Shown: positions 23,724-36,060, counted from the stretch's first letter. The stretch is 64,000 nt of DNA from Microplitis mediator (GCF_029852145.1 NC_079975.1:24433364-24497363); one strand, 5' to 3'. Notes: generated by a model from the sequence alone, not told the origin. Numbers and translations are program-made.

Positions 23724-26700
23724 TTAAAATTGATTACACTCTGAAATTTTTACAATTCTACTCGTTAAATTCCAATTATGTATTGTATCAATGCTGTTAT
23801 TATTTTTATACAAAGGATTAGTAATACCCCAGACATTTTTTAATGAATCCATTCGATAATCAGTTATGCTGAGTACTCGTTCACTCTGCAAAAGAATTAA
23901 ATGACTCGCCGCCTATAAAATATATATTTATCACAGTGTTATTATAATAATATATCTATACATAAATATAAAAAATAAAAGAAATAACACATGAATAAGG
24001 TTGCAGAAATATTCTCAAGGTAACAAATGTATACAAGGTAGATATGCTATTGAAAACGAGATTAAAATAATTCTCATTCTAGACATGATGTGTATTTCTG
24101 TAACTTTGAGTCAAGAGATAGATATATAAATAGCGAAAGATAATAAAATATTACTTTCAAATCGTATTTGGTATCCCAGCGTACACTCGCGTATTCCGAT
24201 ACAAGGAAGTAATGAAGACCGTCCTTGGAATCACAGAGTAGTCCAGTTGAAGTACCCAATTTAACACCCGCCCACGAAACGTTGTGACTTTTTTCGACAA
24301 TTTTATGTTTCGATAACAATAATCGATCATTATTTCGTAAATTATCTAGATCAATGTAAAATAGATCGAGGGAATTTGTTCCTGTTATGTATAGACGTTT
24401 ATTTTTTCTCGATATTGCTAAATCATTTGTATAGACACGTGGTACTGTTGGCCCATGTTGTAAATGCAGTTTCCACCACTTCCGCTGTCCTGTATGGCCT
24501 AGTTAACGTTAAACTATTAATTAAAACGTTTAAATATTGCGAAAGTTCATATAAAGTAGAAAGACATTACCGATATTTAAAATAATAATTGATTCATCGC
24601 CAGAATCTCCAACATAACCTCGATGTCCCCATGGACCAATCACAGGATCTATCACTAAACATTTTAAATTTTTTCTTGGTATACCTGTGAGATTTTCGCG
24701 GGATATTTCTTCATTATTATGCAAGTCATAAATTATTATTTTAGCCGGACACTCGATATCTTGAGGGGAATCTAATACCCATAGGCGACCATGATTATCT
24801 ATATCTAAACCAGTAACTGATTGTAAATTTTTGCAATCATTGCCTAAAGATTGTATTTCAGTACTCAAAAATGCTGTTGCTGGTGGTGATGGAATATTCA
24901 TGAGGTTAAAAACTTCTGGTTCTATCCAAGGGGCTTCTAATAACGTAACTGAATTGTTTGATGATTTTCCCCATCTTAAATATTTATATTAATTTTATGA
25001 AATTTATGTTAAATTAAAATTTTTATAAAAATATGCACGCAGAGAATTTTATAGACAAATTGCATACGAAATTTCGGTAACATTGGGATACTTTGATATT
25101 ATTGAGAATTATACTATTTGTTTCAATAAGATGAGAGACCCATTACTCGATCACTCATGTATTTATACATTTATATTTACTAAATATATGTATACTAAAG
25201 ATATATATATAGAAATACATGGAATGATCAAGTACTAGTTCCCTGATCGACTACTGGATTTCTTACCTTAATTTTTAATAAAATTTTATTAAAATATATG
25301 TTAAAAGATGACAATTTTTAATATATTCTATTGCAATATTTCTGATATTGATTTTTATCAAAAAATCTATTACTTTATATGAATGTTGATAGTAAAAAAA
25401 TTTAGTTATGCACACTGAAAAAAAAGTATTTTTACTCCCGGAATCCAAAATATCATCGATCCAGTTTTCCTGTAGTAAGTAAACGTATTCTTACTGTAAG
25501 AAACCTGATATACTTCCCACAGCAATACCAAGTTTTCTTGTAGGACTAAAACTTTATACTATTTTACTATAGCAAATGCAGTGGTCTCCAGCGCTTACAT
25601 ACTTATCCTATAGCAATTTTTGTTTCCCGCATTTTTACCTCATATTATCGTGAGATAGAAATAAGAGTGCAAGTGACAACAAATATTAAAATAATGCGTG
25701 CAATATTCTTTTTTATAATTATTGAATTATCGATTAGTATTTATTCGTTTTTCGTCTCAATTTTTGACAGTACGTCTATTATAATAAAAAATTCTCCTAT
25801 TTACATACATCCATGCATGTCAATAAAGTAAGGTTAAGTTCTTTTTATTTTAATTGTGGTATTGTACCTACCCTGATTAAACAAAATGATTAAAAATGAT
25901 TTCACACGTTAAATGTCCATAAGAGACAGGATTAGAAATGATTTGAAGGATTAAAAAGTATTTAAAATGATTAAAAAACAAATCATTTTAAATCATTTTT
26001 AATCATTTTGTTTAATCAGGGTACAGCAATACCGAGTTTTGCACAGTCAGTATACGTATTGCTCTGTGAAATAAATTTTGGTATTCTTACCACAAAAATA
26101 CCAGTATTGCTATTAGAATAAAACATTTACCGGGAGAAAAAATTTTTTTTTTCAGTGCAGTATATTTACTGTACTGATGCTGTAGAGTTACCAGAATACT
26201 GCAGTAAAATTGCTATAAAAATGCCGAACGTTTACCGGAAAAATTCTAAATAAAAATTATAATAATACGATAATTTCATCATAATGAAATCGTTTTTTTT
26301 TGCAGGATATTCTACAATTTTGCCAAATTTATGCTGATATGGTGGAAAATTGTAAAAAATTTAGTTTCATTTTTTGTTCGCTTCTGCATTTGAAATCAAC
26401 GAAAATATAAAAATTTTTTATTTTCTTGTATTGGTTACCGTAAATATTTTGGATTTATTTAGTAAATTTTTGGTAATAAATCGAGAAAAAAAACTAGCTT
26501 AAATAACTAGCGCATTTCCAAAACCGCGGCGGTATGAAATTATTGATAATTTTAATAAATTGTAACACACTGTAAATTCTGTTCAATGTATTTGGAAAAT
26601 TTCTATATTATCCGTAAATTTCACCATAATTCTATATTGCCCGTATGCTACGGTAGCTATAATAATGATGCTATAAATTTTTGATGCAATAAATACCGTA

Positions 26701-26826
26701 AAATTCTCTGAATGTAAATATTTGTTAGTTACCTGGGAACAGCAAGGAATACTCGATTTTTCCAAATTGAAAATCGCCAAATAAAAACGTCATTAGGTAA
26801 ATTAACTTTTGAAAAATTCCACCCGA
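23724..26826 (-). CDS. divergent yellow/MRJP-family protein
   Basis: Exons 26826-26733, 24974-24571, 24498-24155 and 23885-23724 join in frame (phases 2, 1, 0) to 333 codons plus stop. The signal-peptide exon upstream of 26826 (needs phase 1) was not found. Family marks: NRVFLAVPR|WGKSSNN at the same phase-2 intron site as in the yellow-g2-like gene, DCKNLQSVTGLDIDNHGRLW, VLDSPQDIECPAKIIIYDL, GHRGYVGDSGDESIIIL, RLYITGTNSLDLFYIDL and RVLSITDYRMDSLKNVWGIT. It is clearly diverged from the g/g2 pair: the FPCW block and the NPF-type central segment are altered. I cannot place it in a named yellow subgroup. It probably encodes a secreted propeller protein. Its 1.76-kb first visible intron holds two nested TIR elements. 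Confidence 0.85.
25413..26157. mobile_element. TIR element, CACTGAAAAAAAA ends
   Basis: CACTGAAAAAAAAGTATTTT and ACTCCCGG on the left are answered inverted by CCGGGAGAAAAAATTT...CAGTG on the right. It sits in an intron of the minus-strand yellow-like gene and is itself split by the element at 25871. Interior phrases such as TACTGTAAG, AGTAAGTA and GCAATACC repeat. Non-coding. Confidence 0.7.
25871..26021. mobile_element. nested MITE, CCCTGATTAAACA family
   Basis: 151 bp between TA dinucleotides, with ends CCCTGATTAAACAAAATGAT and its inverse; the arms fold over most of the length. It is inserted inside the CACTGAAAA element at 25413-26157, so it is the younger of the two. Shares its outer 13 bp with the element at 9547. 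Confidence 0.8.
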
Positions 26827-27300
26827 CTGAATATGATAAATAAAATATTATAAATATAATATTACACTTTACTAATAGCATTATTAACTTGATGAGTGAT
26901 TGATTCAATTGCCTTCACTTATCAGTTTAAAATCAAGCAAACTGGTCATACAACTGTGTATTATTAGCCACAATGTTCTTCGTCAGCTAAAAAAAAGCTG
27001 CTTCAGCTAATGTATTGCTCGAGTAAAAGTAAATCAAGTAAAGTTATGATTATAGATTAAAAAATTATTACTTCATTAATATGAAGTATGAGAAGTAAAG
27101 TATATACTTTATATGAAAAAAAAAAATCTGATAAAATTATATAATATTTTTTTTAAACATATTCTGATAATTCATGCAAATTAATTATTATAAATTTTTA
27201 AATAATTATTTTACCTTAGATGAAATAGTAAACTATCTATTAACTTTTAAATTCAGAAAAAAAAATGTTAGAAAAGTTTTTGTTTTTCTTAAAAAAAAAA

Positions 27301-27540
27301 TGATCACCCAGAAGTCGAGGTGCGGGGAACTACCACCATATCCCGGAGGATGGCAGATGCCATCATCGTCCGTGACCCGGAGATTCGAAACTCAGTCCGA
27401 GAGTCACGCTCTCTTCCCGGTTCGAATATGGGGACTGCCACAAGAACACGGAGAACGACATGCGTCATTAACGTCCGTGCCCAACGCTTAAGACCTATTC
27501 ATTGGACTCTCAGAGGGGTGACATTAACACAGCATTGAAA
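27301..27540 (+). other. GC-richer segment, open in two frames, unknown
   Basis: Composition is much less AT-rich than its surroundings. Two overlapping frames stay open (27174-27491 and 27320-27538), with Arg/Thr-rich translations such as MADAIIVRDPEIRN. It resembles a retroelement or other foreign fragment more than a local gene; I cannot name it. Confidence 0.3.
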
Positions 27541-27752
27541 ATCTTATATATTCAAACTACTGTTATGACGAGTACATGTGAAAAGCGCTACAATCAGCGC
27601 CATCTACCACAGAGTCGCGAAGTAACTTCTGAAAATTTATATATATATTTTATAATTCAACTAATCTAATTTTTTGATATATAGTGATACCTAAACTTAC
27701 AATTAATCTTCTTCATGAGATAATTTATAGATAAATTAAGAAAAATATAGAT

Positions 27753-27825
27753 AGCCTGAACTAGGATTCGAACTCAGACCATGTTGGAATCATGCCGAGT
27801 GTTTTATAATTTTTGTAGAATTTTT
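27753..27825 (-). other. tRNA-like fragment or tRNA-derived SINE remnant
   Basis: On the minus strand the stretch reads CATG-ATTCCAA-CATG, which resembles an anticodon arm (loop anticodon TCC), followed by GAGTTCGAATCCTAG, which resembles a T arm. The T stem does not pair cleanly and I see no acceptor stem or D arm, so it is not a functional tRNA gene. Confidence 0.35.
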
Positions 27826-27934
27826 ATAAAATTTGTAGAAATTAATATTATAAAAGAATAAAGTTATATATTTAATAAGTTATTCTCCAAATCAATAAAC
27901 TTATTATCATAGTTCAATTGATATTATCCTTGAG

Positions 27935-28128
27935 TGATAACATTTAGTGAGCAACTATGGGTTAACTCAATGACCTTAAAAACTTAATAATAATTAATTA
28001 TCAATATAATTCTTCAAATAAAATCTATTCTAATATTTACGAATATGAAAAATAATTTTTTATTTCATTCACTAATTTATATTGGGTGGTTTAATCTCAC
28101 TCCAATGAGAAGTGAGCAGGTAATGGGT
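27935..28128 (-). mobile_element. fragment of the TAAGGTAAAAGCCCC element
   Basis: Inverted relative to the copy at 20207-20897. Shared phrases include ATTGGAGTGAGATTAAA, GATAATTAATTATTATTAA and GCTCACTAAA, covering the left 190 bp of that element only. Confidence 0.65.
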
Positions 28129-28471
28129 TTTTTAATTAACATTTAATTAATATCGATTGTATTAAAATAATGATTTTGTGAATTTTGAGAAAACTAATAC
28201 TTTTAAAGACGTTACTTATGTATTCACTTCGTATGATAACACTTTCAAAGTTGATGAAAATTACGCAGTCATTACTATTAACAGTTTCAGCTCGAGTTAC
28301 ATATCTTATCACAAAATTAATTTTTAATCGATATTCTGTCTTGGAAAAACAGGATATATAAAACTAGTTAATATGCAATAAACATAATATAGATAATTTT
28401 TATCTATAGTTTCAATGTCACTATTTAATTAACGTAAAACTTTACTAGAATACAATCATTCTTTTGATACC

Positions 28472-31400
28472 ATGACAAACTCAAGAGTAGATGAAAAAGT
28501 TGTTCAAGCCGCTTTAAATGAAACAGGTAAAAACTAATTATTAAATTACTTATTGTTAATTAACTTTTTCATAATAATGATTATTAATATTTTTGAAAAT
28601 AAGGTTTCGGCAAATTTAACTACAAAGTATTAATTATTGTTACTTTAATAGCAATAAATACTGGTATCAGTTTTGAGAATGTCAGTTTTGTAATCCCCGC
28701 AGCTACATGTGATTATAAAATGTCAACAATTGCGCAGAATGGCATAGCAATTAGTTTACTGATAGGTAAGTATTGTGAAAGTTATTATTTTGTATGAAAA
28801 GAATTTTAATATAATTATTTATTGATGGATGATATCGGAATATTCGCTATTGGAATTTGACATCTCGGAAAAAATTTTTACAAGAAATAAATTCTGCATT
28901 AAATTTAAAATTTTCTAAGGATATCTGGGTCAAAAACAAAATTTGATTAATGCTCGCTTCACCATATTATCTTTTGAAGTCATCGATTTAGATCTTTACT
29001 TTTTCGACTAAAATTAAATTTTTGTCAATTTTTAGAGATTTTTTTCATCTTAGTTTGAAGAATAGTTCTGATTTCTATGCTAGAATGGTAACCATTACTA
29101 TGCTACATAGTAACGAAGATTTTTGTGGAAATCCTGTGTGAATTTGCTGAAAAAAATCTCTAGAATTGTGGTAAAATTATGAGTGATAGCACATTCGATG
29201 CGGAATCAAATTTTGAGCAAGATGTGTTTTTTATTCATCAAAATTTCAATTTTTTATTAACAAAAAACATAAACAAAATAAAGAGTCTTATAGTAAAAAT
29301 TTAGTTACCGCTAGGATGTTCTTCCAGAATCAAACTTTATGGGTGATTCTTACTAAAAAAATCTCAAGCAAAATTTCTTAGTTGATTGAAGTAAAAAAAT
29401 TATTTGAATCCAGAAACTCTGGTATCCTGCTCGTACATTAATTTGTTAGTAACTTAAAACAAAATTTACTTTAAATTTCAAGGAAAATATTAAGTGTATT
29501 CTTATGTATTTATAAAAAATGAATAGGAATGGCACTGGGTTCATATTTTTGGGCATGTATGGCCGAAACTAGCGGTCGGAAAATAAGTTTAATTTATGGT
29601 TTACTTTTGGATGGCTGCTCAAATGCTCTAGCTTCTGTTATATCAAATTACTATGGATTCGTAATTTGTAAATTTTTCAATGGAGTCGGGTAATTTATCG
29701 AAAAATTAATTTAAATATGTCAAAATTTATTTAAATTCTTATCATAAGTTTTTTTTTCGTTAGTCAAAGTGCAGAATTTACAGTAATCTTTGCTTATCTT
29801 GGAGAATTTCAACCTGATCAATATAGAGACAGGATGCTTAGTTGGATAGAATTTCCTTATATTTTTGGGACTATTTTGAATACAGGTAAATTACTTAATA
29901 AAATTAATAAATTACAAAATAAAAAATTAAATTAATGAATCGTTCTATTTTCTTCAAAAACAAGGGATCAGCTGGATTATTATTCCATTGAAATTCAGTT
30001 TTATAAGTGAAGCTACTTATTTTTTTTTTAACCCCTGGAACTTGTATATTTTAATATGTGCGCTAGTAGCATTTTTTGCCGCATTTTGTTTGACTTTTCT
30101 ACCAGAGACTCCTAAATATCTGGCCGAAACTGGACAATATACTCAGTTGATGCATGTCCTTTGTCAAATGTATCGTCAAAATACAGGAAAATCAGATAAA
30201 AAATATATAGTAAAAAAAAATATACTTTCTGATGAATATACGCTATTGGAAATCTAAAAGAAAATGATTTGAGCTGAGTGAATAGCAACTATTGTTCTGG
30301 AGATAATAGAGCATTTTTATCGCTTCGTATTAGAGGTATGCAAAAATTAATATACGTAGAAAAAACCCAAGACAAATGACGATTACTCAAAGTGACTATA
30401 ACAATTATCATTATCCTTAATAGTAAACTTTACCTTGCTGATTATACTATCATCGTATACCCATGTAAAAGAAAAAAAAAATTCCGAAAAGATTCATAAC
30501 AGTTTACTTGTAAGTGATGAATGTATGTCTATATAGTATTAAAATTAAATCGTTTTGAATCATTCCTAATCGTTTCTTTTAATCGGAGGATATTGATTAG
30601 TGTAAATTTGCCATGGTTTAGAATTAACTGGTTTACTTAGTCATGATTCAAGAAGACCGAGTCTAAATCAAATTTAATTTTTGATCCGGGATGATGTCAT
30701 AGTAAAGCCGGACCATATGTTGGCCACCTGGCGGGAATCGGAATAAAGACATACAAAAATTACCAAGATGGTCCAGTTTTACTATGACACCACAGCATAT
30801 ACAAAAATGTATACATTTCGAAAAAAAAAGACTTTAAAACCAACTATGACCAGTGTTTGACTTTTGTCAGTACTGTTAAAAAACAAGGTGAGGAATTGAA
30901 AATTTGCTTGTTATTAAATTTTTTTATATTTACAAAAATGATCAACTCAAAGTTCAGAATGGACTTAAATTTGCGACTTCACTAATTTGTTACTATCTTT
31001 CGGAAACCATAACAAATTTTAAATGATTTTTTCCAAGGAGGAAATTCCAATAGCGTATAATCAACCACTTTTTAACCCTTTGGTGCTTTGGGGTCTCGAG
31101 GGATCTTGGTGTGAGCTGTGTGGGGATAGCGCCAATCATAAAACAGATTTTACTTGTGTTAGTGTTACGATGAGTTCCCTCTCTCTTTTTTTTAGTTCAG
31201 CGCTTGTGCTGCGACGGTGCTGTCGCTAAGATATACGGAATATACATACGACAAGTTTGTTTACATGATGCTAACTTAAGTATGTTCATCCGAAACGTAG
31301 AGTCATTCAAATAATTGGACTTATATTGATTATTATTATGAACAATAATCAACGTATATTCAATTTTGATAATATATGATTAATAAATTAATATTTCTGT

Positions 31401-33278
31401 TACATTAATAATATTTTCATTTAATAAAAGTTGATGTGTGCTACTGAAAAAATTTTCAATTTTTTGATCACTTCAGTTGCCAATTGCACAGACTACGGTA
31501 CTGTTTTCCATGCCCAGAGTTATGCCCGCTCTTACAGTTCTTCATTCAAATCCTTAGGGGGTTTCAAGGCCAAGCATTAAAGGGTTAATATTCTCTAAAA
31601 CTGAATTAGTGAATATTCACTATTTGCTACTAGATTTTGCTAATCTACTTTTAGAGAATATATAATATAATAAATTTGTTTTTCTCGTATGAAATAATTC
31701 TTAATTTAAATTTATACAGCAATGTTTGAAAACACTAAATGATCCAGACATAAATGATTTTTTATCAAAAATAAAATTATCAAATGAAACGATCGGAAAT
31801 GAATCCACTTTTTCCAAGAAATTTATTAAATTTATCAAACAAGTCAAGGAAATTATGAAGCCACCTTATTTGAATAGAACGTTGATTATTTGTGTATCAA
31901 CGTACGGTACTTCGTACTCACTTTCTCTCATAATGATATGGATTCCCGAAATTTTCGAAAGATTTGCAATGTTTGAAGAAAAATATCCTAACATGACTGC
32001 AAGTGTCTGCCTTGTTTCAGAAACACTATATTCAACAAATGCTACGCTAGTAATTCAAATAACTATATATACTATTGATCAATGTCATATGTGTAATTAT
32101 TTCAAATTAATTAGGTGCATTTATAATTTTAACAGAAAAATGGTTTTGATAGTTATGCCTGTCCATATGAAATAGACCATACGGTCTATCTACGTACGAT
32201 AATATTATGCCTTGCAGCCGTACCCGCAGCAGTCTGGTTACCACTTTTTATTGATAAACTCGGATATAAGTTTTACCTCAGTAATTCAAAGATTTTAATT
32301 TAGAATTTTAAATCATATAAGGGAGAATGGGGTAAAATGAGACACCACATTTTATCAAGCATGATTGCTACTCGGCTGGGTGACCGCTTAGCCACGGGTC
32401 GGGCTCGAACGGAGGTCTTTGAGTGTTAGGCGCGGGATGAAGATTTAGTGATCGGTAAAATGTGAATTTTATTGATCATTAGAGCTTCGCCTCAGCCGCA
32501 CAATGAAGGCAGAAGGGAGAAGTATACAGTTTGCGAGATAAAAGGCAAAAGTGTACAAGGCTAAAAAGGCTATATGCTTTTGGTAAAATTTTGAAAATTA
32601 TTTTACTAATTGGGTCAACCAACTTACCCTATATTTTTTTCAAGAAACTATAGATATATATTTACAAAGAAAATAGTTATTTTGTTCAAAATCGGTGTCT
32701 CATTTTGACCCACTCTCCTCTACACCGCAATGATAAATATTTTTTCAACTTAAAATTAAAATTTTTCAGTTTCATCGAACTCAGTTATTGGATTTCTTTA
32801 CATCGGACTATTGTTTGTTAAAAATTCATCACAAAATCTTATTCTCTCGTGTTTTATTAACGCGCTAGGATTCGGTGATTATATAATTGATTGTATGTTA
32901 GTTAATTTATATCCGACTCATCTCAGGTTAGTGAATGTCATTAATTTTTAACTTAGAAATAAAAAAAAAAATTAATGATTTTATTTTTTTCTATTAAGAG
33001 TTATTGCGTCTTCGCTTATTGCGTTTGTTGGGTATATAGGAAATTTAGTGAGCATTTTTATGGTTGGTTATCTAATCGACAGTCAATGTATATTGTTAAT
33101 AATATTAATAAGTACTCATATTGGAGGTAAGAATGAAAAGTCGTCTATATCAAGTTTTGTTTTTGACCCAGGTAGTAAAACTAAATATAACTTGCAATAT
33201 AAAAATATTTAAACTTTTACAGTGGCAACTATTTTTGCATTTTTTATTCCTACTGAAAAAACAAAATTAATCAAATGA
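28472..33278 (+). CDS. SV2-like major facilitator superfamily transporter
   Basis: Ten exons: 28472-28526, 28604-28765, 29527-29689, 29764-29885, 29965-30209, 31720-32049, 32136-32280, 32770-32926, 32999-33126, 33223-33278. All phases match and total 1,563 nt, i.e. 520 residues, the usual size of insect SV2-like proteins. Seen: TM1 at VLIIVTLIAINTGISFE, the MFS loop AETSGRK after TM2, FVICKFFNGVGQSAEFT, NPWNLYILICALVAFFAAFC and the PETPKYL motif after TM6. Next come a charged central loop, YLNRTLIICVSTYGTSYSLS, then IPEIF.RF..FEEKYPNMTA, the luminal loop typical of SV2 relatives, and C-terminal helices ending in PTEKTKLIK. Substrate unknown; a membrane carrier in the SLC22/SV2 group. The 31720 junction (TGKSDKKYI|QCLKTLND) is the least certain. 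A partial paralogue follows at 36967. Confidence 0.9.
31072..31588. mobile_element. piggyBac-type MITE (TTAA)
   Basis: Bounded by TTAA on both sides with ends CCCTTTGGTGCTTTGG and the inverse CCAAGCATTAAAGGG. The TTAA target site and CCCT ends are those of piggyBac-like non-autonomous elements. 517 bp including target sites, inside intron 5 of the SV2-like gene, and GC-richer than its surroundings. Confidence 0.7.
31589..31660. mobile_element. short MITE, TATTCTCTAAAA ends
   Basis: 72 bp from TATTCTCTAAAA to its inverse TTTTAGAGAATA, with AATTAGTGAATATTCACT inside. Abuts the TTAA of the previous element. Related to 16644-16809. Confidence 0.6.
32321..32720. mobile_element. TIR element, GGGAGAATGGGGTAAAATGA ends
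   Basis: In intron 7 of the SV2-like gene. GGGGTAAAATGAGACAC on the left is answered by GTGTCTCATTTTGACCCACT on the right. Interrupted by the 5S-like segment listed next. Confidence 0.6.
32360..32520 (+). repeat. 5S rRNA-derived segment (SINE3-like), uncertain
   Basis: GCTACTCGGCTGGGTGACCG closely matches the 3' half of eukaryotic 5S rRNA, where TACTTGGATGGGTGACCG-type sequence forms the internal promoter region. What follows is not 5S. The block is GC-richer than the flanks and inserted within a TIR element, which fits a 5S-derived short retroposon or a 5S pseudogene. Confidence 0.45.
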
Positions 33279-34024
33279 TTCAATGGATATGGAAAAATTG
33301 TACATACTGAACCAGGGGTGCTGTTATTAATATTTAGTACATTTTAAGCTAACCCTTAATTACTGGCCCGGGGTCAAAGCTGGTGCGAGCAAAAATGTAA
33401 TTTTTTTGGTGCGAGTAATTTAGGAAAAAAAAAAAACATTCAAGTATTATAATTATTGTTAATTCCATTATGCTACATGACTATATATACTTATAAATTT
33501 ACTGCCGTTTTTCACATAATACTTGATTTATTTATCTCGATAAATAAATTCACCATATTTACAGACTAAATATAAAATATGTGTTTTATTGCTTGTATAA
33601 ATTTTCTGTACACGTTACTCTATAATACAAAATGGGACGAAATGACTACCCCAAAATTTTACGTGTAAACAATTTTCTTTTGAAATGTTCGGTATTTTTA
33701 TTCCTTTGGAGAAATATGGCTGCTCCGAATTTTACTATAAAATTATTTTTCTACACTCGGATAAAGAAATTTATTTATGATTATACATAAGTATACGCGA
33801 TTAATATCTAATTATATATAAATATATAATAACATGAAATTTTATGTTCAATTACAAGAAATGTATTAGATTTGAAAGCCCGAATTTAAAAATTTGGTGT
33901 AAAGTACATCCATTTTAAAAGGCAAAAAGCCCCTTTAATGTCTTCTTAATCTCTGAAAACTGTGGTAGGTAAAATATGAATATAAGTAGTAATGTATAAT
34001 TACATATAATTTTTTTTACCCGTA
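33279..34024. other. 3' flank of SV2-like gene, intergenic
   Basis: No gene recognised. AATAAA-like runs occur near 33542. Otherwise AT-rich with short poly-A tracts. Confidence 0.4.
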
Positions 34025-34084
34025 TACAGAGAAAAATTCACGCTAATAATTACAATATAGTATGGAAATGGTTCCTATATCGTG

Positions 34085-35819
34085 CACGGAGAAAAAAATA
34101 TTGTTCTGAGAAGTATACTGTATAGTTACAGTAACAATACGAAAAAGTTATCTACTAGATTGTTACTGCAACGATCGACTGTATCGTTCTGACAACAATA
34201 CGGTAGATAGCTCTGAGACCTATCTGACGTCACATGCGTTGCAAATGATATGAGACGTTTAAAAATCTTTATCTTTAATAAAAAAATGATAAATAAATAA
34301 TTTTGATTAAATAAAATAATTTATTTATTAAGCGTCTGCTAGCAACAATTATACCTGATACAGAAAAGAGACGCGAAAATGGATGCTCAAATAGGTTAGG
34401 TGGTGGCGTGTGAGGTGGCGATTACGGAAAGTCGTATAGGGCTCACAGCTATCTAATAGATAGTTACAGGAACGATACGGTATTGTTACCATAAGTATAC
34501 ATATTGTCGTGGGAACGATCTACGAGTTGCTATACTTTAGATCGTTCGAGGAACAATATCCCAGGTAGAAAGTCATCAATGGAATTAGCTTGTATTAAGC
34601 TAATTTTATCAGTTTTAGCCTAAAATTAGCCAACAAACTATGGTTAACACAAGGTTAGTTGGTAACGCTTTGTATCGCTAACATAAAGCTTGCAGTTTTA
34701 GCTTGCATAAACAGTGACAATTTAGCTTACTATAAGGTTAAAAGTATATCTTATTCTTAGCTAGAATAGATTTGGTAATATAAGTTTGAAAACATGTTTA
34801 CAGAGAAAAATTTTTTATTATTTTTTTTTTTTGTACACATACATCAGATATTGGGCATTAAATGTGTAGTGTTATATATATTTTCCCTAGCGGTTTTGAC
34901 GTCACCGTATAAACATTTATCTGAAAATAATAATAATATTTATTTAAAAACATAAAATAATTAATAAGACGATTTGAGGTTAGCATTACCTTAGATGTAA
35001 ATCAACTACAAATACATTTCAGAATTATTCTAGTCACATTCAATAGAGAAAAATATATAAGTTTTATTAGTATATAAATTATAAATTAACTTTTGTTTGT
35101 TGAAATATTTTAAACTTACCCTAATAATAGTGCAATATAAATGATAAACTTTGATTATAACTTGCAATTAACCTCTGTCTAACAAACAAGCTTCCAAGTA
35201 GATGGCACTCTTTACTGCCGTGAAGCTAAATTCATTATTAGTCAGTAAATTACTTATGTCAGTAAATTTATTCAAAGCTACTGATCTTTCAGTAAATTTT
35301 GTAACCACTGAAAAAATCAGTAACATTTTTACTGATTTAACTTAAGAGAGTAAGGACGTTCTAAAAAATTCAAATTTTTTTATTATGAGCATTAAAAACT
35401 TGTGATTCAATAAATTAAAAAAAATCAAAACTTACTTGCTTAGTAAATATTTTTCTTTATATATGTTGCAAATAAAATTGAACTTATTTATTACTTATAA
35501 ACAATAACACAAACTCCTAATTAACCTCAAACTTCAGTTTTCAATGTACGCTTGGAGTAATGTTAGCAGATAAGGTAGTTTTAAGTTTAGAATCCAAGCT
35601 TACAACAAATCTTATCATACGCGTGGAAAAAGAGCTAACAGCAAGGTATATTTTAAGGTTAGTTACACTCTAAAGACTTGTCATAGAATTCATCCTAATA
35701 ACAACCTAGAATAAAGCTTACAAAACAAGACTTAGATGTTAAGCTAAAATAAAGCTATTTTGAAGTTTCAAACTTGTCCGACTAAGACAATTTTCTACCT
35801 GGGATTTTTTTTTTCCGTG
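34085..35819. mobile_element. middle element of the nest, CACGGAGAAAAAAA ends
   Basis: CACGGAGAAAAAAATATTG at the left and TTTTTTTTTCCGTG at the right. The interior left part repeats AACGATA/CTATAGTTA-type phrases (CTGTATCGTTCTGA, GATACGGTATTGTTA). Contains the element at 34560-35803. Confidence 0.55.
34560..35803. mobile_element. inner element of the nest, CCCAGGTAGAAA ends
   Basis: CCCAGGTAGAAAGTCATC at the left and TTTTCTACCTGGG at the right. The interior has AAGCTAA/TTAGCTT phrases in both orientations at both ends and a TCAGTAAATT-rich centre. Non-coding; about 1.24 kb. Confidence 0.65.
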
Positions 35820-35900
35820 TATGGTAACAAGTTTTTTGGAAATATTGATTATAGGAATGGTATCCATCCATTTCATCACAATTATACGGATTGATCCCAC

Positions 35901-36060
35901 TATCTTAAAATGAATCAGTAAAAATTTCTGCAAATCAGTGAATATTCACTGCGAATCAATCCCAAATATATCACTGATTGAATTAGTGATATATTTAGGA
36001 CTATTCGTGCAGTGAATATTCACTGATTGGACTACTTTTCACTGATTCATTTTAAGAGAG
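35901..36060. mobile_element. short MITE, TCTTAAAATGAATCAGT ends
   Basis: 160 bp with TCTTAAAATGAATCAGT at the left and its inverse at the right, and an inner palindrome around ATATATCACTGATT. Inserted in the right part of the outer nested element. Confidence 0.7.

Larger units (their letters stand above)
26990..28471. other. intergenic between yellow-like and SV2-like genes
   Basis: The two genes are divergent here. The region should contain the missing first exon of the yellow-like gene and the promoters of both, but I could not identify them. It contains the three fragments listed next. Confidence 0.35.

Noticed and set aside
32050..32175. Frameshift in the SV2-like gene after STNATL
   Set aside because: An 86-bp intron (32050-32135, GTAATT...AACAG) restores the frame in phase 0, so the gene is intact.
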